Below are positions 49,273 through 61,037 of a stretch of DNA of 64,000 nucleotides, piece by piece. Position 1 is the stretch's first letter, and each line of letters begins with the position of its first letter. A program made the position numbers and the translations under genes. Origin of the DNA: Alitta virens (Eukaryota; Annelida; Polychaeta; Phyllodocida; Nereididae); NCBI GenBank assembly GCA_932294295.1, contig OW028575.1, forward strand, positions 40,892,753-40,956,752. Reading direction: 5' to 3'. The notes beneath the pieces were generated by a model. That model was not told the DNA's origin and did no database searches. It was given only the letters and a program-made list of their open reading frames with translations.

Positions 49273-49463
49273 AGCCAATTACATTGACTTGGAAACCAAT
49301 CTCATCGACTCGGAAGCTGAACTCCAGATAACGTAATCTGAATCTAGGACTCCTTTTGGTTAAGGCATTCACTCATCCAATGATAGTCCTGGATCCACAT
49401 GACGTCCTCTGGAGTTTAGTTCATGAGTCTATGAGATTGGTTTCCAAGTCTATGAAATTGGCT
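49273..49463. mobile_element. Palindromic MITE-like element with GACTTGGAAAC arms, copy B
   Basis: The terminal arm AGCCAATTACATTGACTTGG has an imperfect complement at the right end, finishing AATTGGCT. ACCAATCTCAT pairs with ATGAGATTGGT, and GAACTCCAGA pairs with TCTGGAGTTTAGTTC. It shares the CTTGGAAACYAA core with the element at 3.1 kb but is longer and diverged. Confidence 0.75.
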
Positions 49464-50583
49464 GGAAACCACCTGCCATTAAACCACACGATGTAGCTAT
49501 TATATAGCTGTCTATGATCCTGAATATCTATGGTTGAACGCTTTGGGATTGCTCAGTAAGTACTATGTACCTATTTTATAATATGCACTATGATATGGCC
49601 ATAGCTACACAAAGAAGACGCCTAGGTACAGCCCAAGGAAGAAAACCCTTCAAAACATGAGTAATGACGTCATTTGTTAGGAATGAGAAGAAGCACCTGT
49701 CGCTAATTAGTACTCTTCATTATTGTGATTTACTTCATGGTTTAACAGGCAGGAGCTGGTCCTATTTGATCGGCTGCAAGTTATAGGTTATCATTAGTCA
49801 TGTTAATGGGGCAGATAGCTCTGTGTTAATGCAGATTCAGCTAAGGAAAACGTTGCTGACAGGAAGCAATGGCTGGGCTGTTGATAATAGCAATGATAAT
49901 AGTATGATTGGCACTGCAGCTCATTAAAAATACCAGACCAACAGATCAACTGTTCTGGCAAACAAAAGGTTTACAAATGAAAATATGCCATCTGTTTCTA
50001 CTGTATTCAAAAATCACTGTTTAGCAGCTTGTAGTCATTGTTTTAGTGTGACAGAGAGTGTGCTAGTTATTATAGACACATACAATTCACAAATGCCATA
50101 AAATGCAAACGAGGCAAAATTGCCAACCATGTCTATAATTAGAATGTGGATGATATTTAAAGCTATTGTAAAAATGGGGAATTCTGATCGATTCTTTACA
50201 ATACTATCTCGCTGACCAGGCACATTGCAAGTACCTAAAGAAACCTAAAATGATGCAGCTTGAGAAAATGATGCAGAAACTGGAAACTGAAGACAAAAAG
50301 GGATTTGATTGATCAGATTGCTCTCTAATGTCTAAGGTAATAAAAGGAAGAGTTTGAGGAACTCAGGCAATTAGCTTTCTCATTTAATCTCTCTTCTCGA
50401 GTGTCTGGGATCGTTTGATTTATGCAATGAGCTAAAAATAGAACTGGTTTCTCTAGCTACGAAGATGAAGATGCATTTTGGTTGCGATTTGTCAGGCATA
50501 TTTCGGACGAGTACCTTAAAGCCTTTCCAGTTGGACAGAATAGCTCACTATGAAAACTTATAGTTGAAGCGGGTTCATATATA

Positions 50584-50734
50584 CATGGCCAAATGTGCTA
50601 CTTGCGTTTTCCATGCGATTGGATAATTGCATGGAAAACGCATGGTTATCACCTCAATTTAATTAGGCAAAAACCATACGTTTTCCATGCGTTTATCCTT
50701 CTCATGGAAAACGCACGTGGCACATTTGGCCATG
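50584..50734. mobile_element. Fold-back MITE, family CATGGCC, copy 7
   Basis: A 151 bp copy with TA on each side. The loop region is slightly diverged (CACCTCAATTTAATTAGGC). Confidence 0.9.
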
Positions 50735-52116
50735 TATGTAAGTATAAAACAAATTAGGTGATCCATTAATGCCAAATTGTTATTTTTCACTTTATACTGG
50801 TTTATGTCTTATCAGTCTTTGTTTATCTCATTTGCAATTTGTTTGTCACATTTCCTTTTCTTGCTAATGTATCATGTTGCCACTATGTGGTATCATAAAG
50901 TCTGGCTGCAATATGACACTTTCATGCATAATTCACCAAGCTGTAATCACACACCACACTGTAACCATACCAGGGAGTGGACTGGGTCATTATGACATTT
51001 CACAAACCAGGACACATGTTCATTTCAATGCAAATCAATTCATCACGATTCGGTTTTGCCGCATGCAAATCATGAAAGCACACTTCAAACATCATAGAGT
51101 GAGGTCTGTACAATGTACATATTAGAGCATTGCAGGGCTGTACGGTAACACGGCCTCACAAATCATATCATAAAGCAATAAAAGGGCAGCAGCCTGAGTG
51201 TCTTGTTCAATGGACTGGGTTCACCATGGGTTCATCAGGTGCAGTTGCACAGCACACACTGAGGACATACAGTACAACTGGTTTATTCAATATGTTACAC
51301 AACTAGAGCACTAAACCAAACAGTCTAGCTATAGCTGGCTACTGGAAGCTGTGACTTACAGTTAATTTGAAAATGGCCTGTCAAATTGAACCTAGACAAA
51401 GCTAAGACAACTTTTGCTAAACGATGCTACCTGCCACTAAACGGAACTGTCTGGCTATAACTGGCTACCCAAAGCCAGATCTAAAAGTACATGCAGTACC
51501 ATTAGGTGCATAAGTTGAGAGTTATGCATATTTGTAATCTTTTATCGAAAAGATGCATGTCGATTGCACATACATATTTATGATATATTAGATAATTTTT
51601 TTACATTTACCAAGGTTTATATTTTTTAAGTGGTGGTAGTTTAAGCCGACTATAAGATAGAAGTAGATAGAAGCAGCTGGCTTTAGCCAGTTACAGTTAC
51701 AGCCAGGAATAGGTTGCTACAGCTGACTAGAGTCGACCATATTTTATGAAACTAACTGTGCATCAGTGGTCTTCCTCAGTCTAGCTGGAAAAGGATGAAA
51801 TATATGAGTTTTCCTGTATGTCTTTCACGTTGTGTTTTTGATTCGTACATGCGTTATAGTGACAGTTACATTTGTATTTCAATGTGGGCCGTGGGGTTTC
51901 AGTTGAGCTAACAATACTGGTATAGGCTCAACTTAGTACAACCAAGAAGTGGTATAGGATTGCAGTTTTCTCACTTAGCGATGCTTCAGGCCATATGAGC
52001 TGTTAAATTACTCATAGGGGCTCTGTCCTACATGTATTAGATGTCTCCAGCCAGTTTTGGTCGTTTCTAGTTTTAGCTATATATTGTTATAGTCTTGGTT
52101 GAATAAAAGTGATCTG
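50735..52116. other. Non-coding sequence
   Basis: Includes a diverged local duplication (ACTAAACCAAACAGTCTAGC at about 51310 and ACTAAACGGAACTGTCTGGC at about 51437). Nothing else recognised. Confidence 0.35.
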
Positions 52117-52330
52117 TATGTCTGTCTGCCGGTCTGTCTGTCTGTCGGTCTGTTTAGCTGTCTAGCTGTCTGTCTGTCTGACGGTCTGCCTGTCTTTTGG
52201 TCTGTCTAGCTGTCTGTCTGTCGGTATGTTGGTCTGTCGGTCTGTCTAGCTGTCTGTCTGTCGGTCTGTTGGTCTGTCGGTCTGTCTAGCTGTCTGTCTG
52301 TCGGTCTGTTTAGCTGTCTTTCTGTTGGTC
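52117..52330 (+). repeat. (CTGT)n microsatellite with higher-order TAGCTGTCTGTC units
   Basis: CTGT units interrupted by CGGT and TAGC form a roughly 36-40 base higher-order period (GTCTAGCTGTCTGTCTGTCGG repeated about four times). Confidence 0.93.
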
Positions 52331-52987
52331 ACGTTCTTTGTGAGAAATACTCACTGTAAATGTCCATCAGTGATGTATGGGCACACCTGAAGACATTAGT
52401 AAGCAGTAGTGCAGAAGATGGGCTAGCACACAACTCTGTGAAATATCTGTGACTACCCTTGTGTGAATGATGCAAAATGCGAAAGATTCAGAGTGCCATA
52501 AATCATACATGCAGTGTCATATACAGCTTTATACACACCCAACGAAAGATCTTTCAGAAACTCCTTCTTGCATATATACGTTTTCGTTGTAGAATACATT
52601 ATAGAGCATTCAATCGAACTGACTACATTTCACACATGAGATTTATGCCTATGTTGATGCAAGGTCACACTGTTATATATATATTTATTTATTAGGTGGC
52701 CCCCCTCCCCATCCACGAGTGCTAGCTTTGGGCCCACACTTGAATTATTAAGTTGCACACGTCACATGGTCAGTTGTGGTAGGTTGCTTGGATTCAGTGT
52801 ATGGTGAGTTTGAACAAGCAGTAACTTACACGAGAGAATCCCTTCATTAATTCTATACTATAGCTTGTAAATGCTAATCTCATATTTGATATCTGTGAAG
52901 CATTATTCTTATGCACTGGGAATCTGGCAGTATATTGTCATTCTTATTGCGCACGGTGGGTATAGAGCAGAATGTAAACGCACTAAG

Positions 52988-53047
52988 ATGCTGCTACTGC
53001 TTCTGCTTCTGCTGCTGCTGATGTTGCTGCTGATGATGATGATGCTG
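52988..53047 (+). repeat. CTG/CTT/GAT trinucleotide tract
   Basis: Imperfect CTGCTT, CTGCTG and GATGATGATG units; low complexity. Confidence 0.85.
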
Positions 53048-53633
53048 GTAATGGGCTTTATCATCAGGCGAAGAGACCGCTAACGTGATAAGGACTTGAT
53101 AGGATCGAGGCTTGTCTGATAATGCCGTGTAACGCCCATGACAGGGAAGGCAGTCTCACAAGTGGCCCAGAGACAGAGGCACCACCAGGCTGAAGATGAG
53201 AGGCCCATGCATATTGGCAGGGCGGTCAAGAAGAATAACTTGCTCAGATAGGGTTTTACGTTGATGCAATATAAGATGATGAGAAAGTAATTGCACCGTA
53301 TTCAACAATTATCCCTGTTCCCACATACATTGTACACATAAAGTCTACTCAAATAAAGACCACCTCACTGTTAAAGCTACTTGCGGTAGCTTTAATAAAG
53401 AGTCAAGTTCAGAAAAACACTGTCTTTATTAACCTAAAAAAGCCCACTTATGTAATTCAATCCAGGCATTTCCACGTACAGGACACTATTGGATACATGG
53501 GAGAGTGCTTTCCTGGTTTATTGAAATAGCGTGTAAGATCCCATCAATACACGGTGCTTCCAACTTGAGTGTAAATTGCTTTTCCATCGTATACATTTCA
53601 AAACTTAAATAAAGAGGAAATTAAGTCAATTAC

Positions 53634-53905
53634 CTTGTGGGGGTCCATGGCGTACTCGCAACGGATGCGGATGCGAACTGGGCTGGAGGTTGGGGTGACA
53701 GAAGGACTCCCACGACACCACATGACTTCTTTCATTGGGGGGGCTTAAGTGTGATTCTCCTGACGATTTCCTTAAAAATGTAACACACTTAATGTGTGTT
53801 TCCCCTTCAATAACCACCTCTAAGGTGTTTAAAGCACTTCCGATGAGGTAGACCACCAAGCTAAAGTGTAGAAGCTTGGTCAAATAAGTCTATTTCCGGT
53901 CACTT
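53634..53905 (-). CDS. Candidate first exon (5' UTR plus short coding start)
   Basis: On the minus strand a good start context GCCATGG (53651-53645) opens ATG GAC CCC CAC AAG, followed directly by a GTAATT donor at 53633; the junction is phase 0. An upstream in-frame ATG (about 53734) would add roughly 29 residues and is preceded by a TAA, so it is an alternative start. ETS-type promoter motifs lie just upstream (53892-53919). No domain is encoded, so the partner is unknown. The phase agrees with the sHSP acceptor at 1931 on the same strand, and I recognised no convincing exon between. Another gene, or chance, is equally possible. Confidence 0.3.
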
Positions 53906-53919
53906 TTTGCACTTCCGGT
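53836..53919 (-). promoter_or_regulatory. Cluster of ETS/GABP-type motifs (candidate core promoter)
   Basis: On the minus strand: ACCGGAAGTG at 53919-53910, ACCGGAAAT at 53900-53892 and TCGGAAGTGC at about 53846-53836. CCGGAAGTG is a frequent element of TATA-less housekeeping promoters in animals. All three lie in the same orientation upstream of, or at the start of, the candidate exon. Confidence 0.4.
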
Positions 53920-55509
53920 TTGGTTAGTTTATCCCTGAGGTGGATTTGGTGTCCATAGAAACAGGAAAGACAATGGTTTTGTTGAATATATAAATATATA
54001 TATACACCAACTTATGGTAATGTATTCATATGAGCCGGAGCTGCAATGTTGCTGGCTGATGATAAAGTGAATTGAATTGAATGACACTCAGATGTCTTTG
54101 TAATGTAATCAGATCGCTTGTTCCCTTTTGTAGGTGATCAAAGACCACGTGGCTTCTGAACATCTGTGAAACTAGGCCTCTTCAATGACATGAATCCACA
54201 TGAAGATTATAAGGAGAGACCTTAATTTTGCTTCCAACAAAATCCAGCAATTACATAGATATTATTTCCCCCGATTCTATTAGGCTACAGCAAGACTAAT
54301 TATAATCCAATCTCCACCAGAGTTATATTGTCCTAACTTGTAATCCAATCATGTGTATAATTTTTAAGTGATCCAGTTGATAAAGAAACCAATCGTTTGA
54401 GATTCAATCATATGCAACAAGGCGATGTATTAATCCTTATACCTTTCACTTGTTTCAATTTCTTCACAGTGAAAGGGGTTTCTCTACAACCCCGAACACT
54501 CTGCTACAGGCTTTTGCCACCCTGCAGCCACGAGGAGCGGGGATAAGGGAAGCAGGGTGATGGGATGATGCGCAGGTTGCAGCCAACCCAGAGATGCTAA
54601 CCACCTGACTCTTTCCCAGGTCACAACCAATTCAGCACTTGCCAAAGCTCTCGTTTCGTGTCATTCACACTCTGCTGCTATACATGGCTATTGTACCAGT
54701 ACAATTGCAATGTCATCAATGCATATACATTGCTAGTATATTCATTAAATGCAAGCAAAGCAAGGGCCCATCAGCTTGTATTTTGTCAGTGAAAGGCTCA
54801 CAATTCAAGTGGATGAAGGTTGCATTGTCCCTAAACAAAACGCCCCTCAGTGAATGAATGAACAGACTGCTCAGCTCAGGGAAACTCCCTGTCAGTTTGC
54901 AATTAACGTCAGTTTATACAAGAAAATACAACTGCAGTCTCCAGTTTTGTTTTGTCTTTTCTATGGAAGAGTATTCGTTTTCACTTGCAAAGCTCTAGTG
55001 TGAGGGTTTATGCATATACGAAATGTGAAAAAGCAATTAAGAGCTTCTCTAACGAGTATCATAGATCTCCTTGTTTCAGTCCAAAGATGATCTGCATGGC
55101 ACTTTATGTCACTTTAATACTGCACAAAGTTGGCTTCAAGTCCATGGCTCAATTATTCACTCCAAATGAGCATGTAAATGATAATGATAGCACAAGCACC
55201 GTAGATACAATCTCTTTGTTTGTGTTGACATCAAAGAGGCGATGCATAGCAGTTTGTTTGCTCTCCTTATAGCCAAGTATGCCTGAGGTTTGTTGCAAGT
55301 AAATGATGCATGGATGCTGTTGCTGCTGCTGCTGGTCCCTGATAAGTCACAGCAAATAGTCTAGGATGCATGGCACCAGGGGGCTCTGTATGGATGGCAC
55401 TTACAAAGATCACGTGATAGGACGAAGAACTTTCCTCTGATGTATTTGACTGACAGAAGATGCTCCTGTGCTTGGTCTTTGCCAGCCAACCAAAACTAAT
55501 GTAAACTCA
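53920..55509. other. Non-coding sequence
   Basis: (TA)n at about 53985-54004. No exon or RNA gene recognised. Confidence 0.35.
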
Positions 55510-55764
55510 GTCTTATATACTTCAGATATAAGGTGTAGTACATACATGTACATGCACATATAATGACATTAGTGAAATGCAGGTTTGCTGTGATATCATC
55601 AATGGAAGTGCACTTGAGTAGGTGACGTCATCAAAATTGTCTTATATACTTCAGATATAATGTGTAGTACATAATATGCACATACAATGACACTGGTGAA
55701 ATTCAGGTTTGCTGTGATCTCATCAATGGAAGTGCATTTGATTTGGTGACGTCATCAAAATCGT
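55510..55764 (+). repeat. Tandem duplication, period about 129 bp, each unit with a CRE palindrome
   Basis: GTCTTATATACTTCAGATAT starts units at 55510 and 55639. Each ends with GGTGACGTCATCAAAA, so TGACGTCA occurs at 55623-55630 and 55747-55754. The copies differ at about ten positions. Confidence 0.92.
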
Positions 55765-57055
55765 CTCAGTTTCATCAGAAGTCTAGTGGAAAGCAAAGTT
55801 TGAAAAGTATCTGCACCAATTGTTTTCTGCATATGTTTGGATAAGCTTCCTGATTCATCTGTGGATGTGGCCAATCCTAATTGCAGGCTGATGTTATGCA
55901 ATATTTACACATTCCATCAGTTGCAGGGCTTAATTGCTGCTGCCAACAGATTAAATTATTCTGCAGCTCTCCAACAAAGGCGAATGCAGGTTTACACAGA
56001 AATGCTTTTGTCGGATTATGCCAATCAGTTCAAAATGAACTTTGCATAGAATTGATGCTGTAACTTGAGAATTCGCGTTTCTAAGTTTATTTTCTTCTCC
56101 GTTGCAAGAGATACATTGCTGGTAACCCTAGAGCTTAAAATGGGATGGCCTCAACACTGGATAGTTGTCTAGCAGTCTGGCCTGTTAGAATATCCTGAGA
56201 GAGATCCGTCTGTGAATGAACACGTCATAAACATATGTTACCCAATCACGTAACTTTCTCGTAATCAGTTTGATTGCATTATCGTCTATTGTATGTTTTA
56301 CTCTGCTTTTATGATAGTCATGCCCCAGTTGCAGCTAGTATCCTGTAATGATTTGCTGTCTGGTCTTCCAATATACATTAGATGCTACTGTGGGTAGCTC
56401 AGTGAATGCAATAGTCAGCTTATTGAGACGACTGTTTGTTTTGGCTTAATGGGTCATCACTGGTTAGTTGTTCAAATCACAATCGGCTGCACTGGTCAGT
56501 GGTCACTCGTGTTGCCATGGTCACTGCCTGCCCCATCCTTCCATGATCTGCTGCAGCAACATTTTCATCACGAACGCATCTCTGCCATTCAGCCCCTGGG
56601 AGAGATATTCACATATCTGTAAAACAGACATCCATAAAGTCATTACTATCGATTTTATCAAGTGATATACAACTAGACCAATGCAGCGTTAAGGTTAGTT
56701 GTTCATAGGTCTGATATGGTATAAAAGCACCACATATGACGTTGGTCTCAAGTTAGAATTAAGTGATTGCGTTGTCAATGCAATTTAACAACATATAGCT
56801 ACATTTTATACCCCAAAAACTATTTTTACTCCTACCACTAAGTCACTGACTCCATTCTCTGACTATAAATATAGAAAGATTCAATGCTGTTACTATACGT
56901 GTTCCTCCCACACACTCTTCCAGTAGTTTCATGCGTCTGTCGGTCGTATCGTCTGCCTGTCTCATACTCAAGTCTTTTTGCATTTATTTTAAGCTCTCTT
57001 TAGTTCTGCCACATCTATCATCATGTCCCTTGCAAAAATTAAGTGATGCACTCAC
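55765..57055. other. Non-coding sequence
   Basis: No recognised exon; open frames here match nothing. Confidence 0.35.
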
Positions 57056-57500
57056 CCAGGTGTCCAGCTTCCGGCAAACTGCAGATTTAAACAGAATGGA
57101 AGACAAGCCCTGTCGTCTGCTTGAGGTCACCAATGCGTCTCTGTTTCCTAGGCTACCAAAGTGGCGCTGCAGGGACAAGTGTTGCGGTTGATGGCTCCTC
57201 GTCCTCACAGAGGTCAACTTTGTATTGTTCTGGACAAACCTAAGTGCTGGGATGGGCGGCCCTCTCTCCTCTCCTCTATTGACCAAATTCGTCTGCTTCG
57301 CGCCAAAAGCCAATATGGCGCTCAGGCCGTTGAGCAAACGCTCGTCTGCCGACACTGTGCAATCGGAAAAAGGCGGGAACCGGAGATCTCGTGCCAGACG
57401 AGAAGTGGCGCTGCTGCTGCCGTGACTGTGGGATGCAGCCAGGCCCACCGTTAACGTTGAACCCTTCTTGCTTGCATTGGGGGCGCTAATTGGCAAGCAG
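57056..57500 (-). promoter_or_regulatory. CpG-dense promoter-like region with a possible minus-strand first exon
   Basis: GC and CpG content rise sharply against the AT-rich surroundings. The E2F-like palindrome TTCGCGCCAAAA lies at 57297-57308, next to the YY1-like word CCAATATGGCGC at 57310-57321. On the minus strand the region is open for 170 codons and meets a strong donor, CCTGG|GTGAGT, at 57056/57055. The translated sequence resembles no known protein, so the exon would probably be 5' UTR or unknown. Only promoter-like character is claimed. Confidence 0.35.
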
Positions 57501-57984
57501 GCTGCATTTCTACTGCCTCTATGCTGGCATACAATGGAGCCTACCAGACCAAGGGTACAATTGCCTGCGAAATATCTCCGAGAATAGAATCTAAAACGCT
57601 TGTGATGAATCCTGGTATGATGAATCTCTCATAGACTGATAAAAAAAAATCGGTTAAAGCTTCTTGACAGCAACAAGCCCTACAGGCAATTCACTCTAGA
57701 TTATTACTCATCTCAAATTCAAACACTGCTGAAACTGCATGGACCCTGAAGCTCTGGAATGAGAACCACATTGACAAGACAGAAGCAAGTTGGGATGCAT
57801 GGCGGATGGGGCTGGAGGGAGTGGGTGGAGGGAGTGGCTGGGGCAGTGAGTGCTGGGTCGATGGACTTGGGCCTATACCTCAATTACATCGTAACAAAGG
57901 AGATTAGTCCTGTACATTTGAGGGACACTTGATTGAATTAGCTGTTTTCACCTTACTCTCTGCTACTGTACTCTCTGTCTCTGC

Positions 57985-58121
57985 CAAGCTTCTTCTTCTT
58001 TTCCTTCTTCTTCTGCTTTCTTCTGCTTATTCTGCTTCTTCTGCTTCTTCTTCTTCTTTCCTCTTTCTTTTTCTTTCTTCTTCTTTTTCTTCTTCTTCTT
58101 CTTCTTCTTCTTCTTCTTCTC
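57985..58121 (+). repeat. Pyrimidine-rich (CTT)n tract
   Basis: About 135 bases of TTC/TTTC units, including roughly 12 perfect TTC repeats at about 58087-58121. Open frames of poly-Ser or poly-Lys across it are artefacts. Confidence 0.95.
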
Positions 58122-59751
58122 CGATAGCCGGTTCACCCACAATTCCATGTTAGACATATTTTATTAGCATCGAACATACACCATCTGGTCCCTTGTATCC
58201 ATGCCTCAGTCTGCATCTGAAAGTGGAAGCATCCCAGCCTTCATATCGACAATATGAGAAGGCAAGAAGCACAAATAGTGAGGTGTCAAGAAATGGTGCA
58301 ATGTCCCTGCCTCCCCCAGCCTCTGTGAAGGTTCAACTTAAGGATATCCATACAAAATGCAGGAGACAGTGGTAAGCCCTGGATAAACACAGCCTTTGTG
58401 TCTGTGTGCTGTGTCTAGACCTGGCGTCTCTATTGTTGCTTCTCATCTCTTTCTCGGGGATATTCCTGCTTAAAGGAAACGTTTTGTCTGTTTTGTCATC
58501 TCTGCAGACAGTGCAGAGGCTGTGTCACTCTTTAAGACAGCATCTGTCGTTTACTTGGCTTCCATGGCAACCCTGATGCTAGGACTGTAATAACTCTTAG
58601 CAAGGTACCTGCTGGATTCTCCAACAAGTTCAGAAATGCTCAGGAGCTATGTATGATCCTTGTTATACACCCCAGGGCTCCCTGAACCAAACTGGTAATT
58701 TCAGCTAAACAAGACGGAAAGCCTCAGATTTGTGCACCAAATTTTAAGCAACTATCATAAAATTATTTAATGTTTGTCTCGAAAATTGTCACAATGAAAA
58801 CTTGGTTGTTGCCGAGGTTTAGGTCTGGATGCGCGTGTCTACCAATGACAAAAGGTCCAATAAACTAACCCCAATCAATTTTTTTTTGTCCACTCAGTGT
58901 TTAACAGTGTCTCTTGGCTTTTGAAACCTTTCGACATATTTGAAAGGCGCCTTTGTTCGCAATTAGAGTCTGCAATCAATAACACCTATGCAATTGATCC
59001 GCTAATGCACCAAGGCACGGTTCACTGCGTCCATTTCCAGTGCTTGTTTTATGACCTGGGTTGCAGAAAGAGGTATTCATCATTGGTAGATTGCAATTGT
59101 GTTTAGGCGAATATGAAGATAAATATAAACCTGCCAGAAAATATGTGGTAGAATGATCCAAAAGCACAATATATTTTTACTTTTAATTGATTGTTCAAGT
59201 ACAAAGTCATGGTCTCAACCCATAGACATACAATATATGCATCTGTAAATCGCCCAGATAACTTATCTGGTATGCATTTTATGAGATTATGCGTCAATGT
59301 TAGCTTATGCCATTTGCAGATCGTGGATTATTGGAAATGGGGTGGACATTATGGGCCAGACAATGGATGCCATGAATGTGTAATAAAGCAAAATAAAGCA
59401 ATGGGTGCATTTATTATGACAGGTGAGGGTCGAATAGACAGCCTTGCCAGACACCATATTACTGCCTTGCTGGTTGCCAGGCGAGAATTGCCTGAACCAA
59501 GAGTTTATGATGCAATTATCATGGAAGGCTGAAACCTATGTGCTTGACCAGTCAGTCTTGTTGAATAATGTGTGAACGACTGTTATTTAACAAGAAGCAA
59601 TTTCATGGTAGATGATAGACACTGGAAGTTCTTTCTATAGTATTGGTAAATACTGGAGAAAGTTATGGAGTTGTAATCTCCATCTCTATAGGTTCAGCCA
59701 GTTTGTAAGTTGTGCTACGGATGTTCATGGAATTGTCGAAAATCTTCATCT
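58122..59751. other. Non-coding sequence
   Basis: No supported exon. The open frame at 59191-59532 (plus, 113 codons) ends in plausible-looking residues but has no family match that I know. Confidence 0.35.
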
Positions 59752-59960
59752 TGATAGATAGATAGATAGATAGGTAGATAGATAGATAGAGAGATAGAGA
59801 GATAGATAGATAGATAGATAGATAGCAGGATAGATAGATAGTTGCATAGATAGATAGCTAGATAGCTAGATAACTAGATAGGTAGATAGATAGATAGATA
59901 GATAGATAGATATGGGTAGATATATAGATATGGATAGATATATAGATAGATAGATAGATG
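59752..59960 (+). repeat. (GATA)n microsatellite
   Basis: About 210 bases of GATA with GAGA, GCTA and GGTA variants. Confidence 0.95.
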
Positions 59961-60409
59961 TGGGAAGTGCAGCCCTCTAAGACAAGTTCTTGCCGCTATC
60001 GAGGGTTGATTGATGGGGTGAGAGAGAGGAGTCCACCCATGTTAAACTTTTACCCCATGGGTGGGATCTTTTACTTGCCTTTTACTATGGTGCTTCTGCC
60101 ACGTCACATTGGTTGTTATTGTTAGGTTTAGGCAGTGAAAGACAATTGAATATCTCCAGCCAACCTTGACTGTTTATAAAACAAAATAATCAACAAAACT
60201 CTCGCCTGGTTGAGCAAATTGAATAGTTTTTGGACAGTTGTTTCACTGTTTTCAGTGCTTGCTCAACTCACAGTATAACCAGTAATATGCTAGGCACTCT
60301 AATGCTTCCTGCCAACCAACCTCTGTAACCTCACATGACTTGCAAGGCCCTCATGTAAGAGACACAAGAAATAAATATGATATAATTGCAACCGTGGCAT
60401 CCTGAATAA

Positions 60410-61037
60410 CTAAAGCCCCCTTCACACATAGCCGGATCAGACGCCGGATTGTCCCGGAGTATAACTCCGGCAAACTCCAGGTAATAGCGTGTAGACCTCG
60501 TGTTTATTTCCGGCATTGTCCGGCATTGTCCGGGGCGATCCGGGACCACCGTGGGACTCCGGGGAAAAAATTAAACATGGAGTAATTTAATCCATGTTGA
60601 TTCGTGTTGATCTGTGTTGATCCGTGTGGACTCCTAGTAGACTCTGCCGATCTCCGGGAATCTCCGTATTGACTCCGGCATACTTCGTGGTATCTCCGGC
60701 TATGTCCGGTGTCAACCGGGCATGAATATTTCGCCGCCATTACCGACGGAGAGTACAAGAACCAACATGGTTCCACTCAAATGAACACGGTGTAAAGACC
60801 AGTTATATCCGCGAAGGCACCGTGTAAAATCCGGTTCACTCCGCACTCCTCCGGGACAGTCGTGTTAAATCTGTGTTGCTCCATGTTGACATCGTATTGC
60901 CATCCTGTACACACCACCAAACATTTATTTTTTGTTGACATTTTCAGCTCTTTGATCCCGGAACCCCCCGGAGTGAAAGAAATTTTACTCTGGGACACTC
61001 TGGCGTCTGATCCGGCTATGTGTGAAGGGCCCTTTAG
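60410..61037. mobile_element. 628 bp CCGG-rich element with 36 bp inverted ends
   Basis: The left end CTAAAGCCCCCTTCACACAT continues into AGCCGGATCAGACGCC. The right end is its complement, finishing ATGTGTGAAGGGCCCTTTAG. The CCCTTCACAC terminus resembles PIF/Harbinger-type ends, but a TWA duplication is not clear. The interior is GC-rich with many TCCGG / CTCCGG words and several GTTGATCYGTGT words, very unlike the flanks. I see no transposase, so it would be non-autonomous. Confidence 0.8.

Noticed and set aside
52117..52330. CRISPR-like array from regularly spaced repeats
   Set aside because: Simple CTGT microsatellite with no unique spacers, in a eukaryotic genome.
53626..53883. 85-codon frame with a signal-peptide-like start (MTKLLHFSLVVYLIG)
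   Set aside because: It runs in a different frame from the well-placed GCCATGG and reads into the intron at the GTAATT donor. No mature domain follows.
56984..57496. 170-codon minus-strand frame as a confirmed protein gene
   Set aside because: Open because stops are rare in GC-rich DNA, and the sequence is not recognisable. Kept only as a promoter-like region with a possible donor.
57929..58157. Poly-Ser and poly-Lys frames
   Set aside because: Translation of the CTT tract on each strand.
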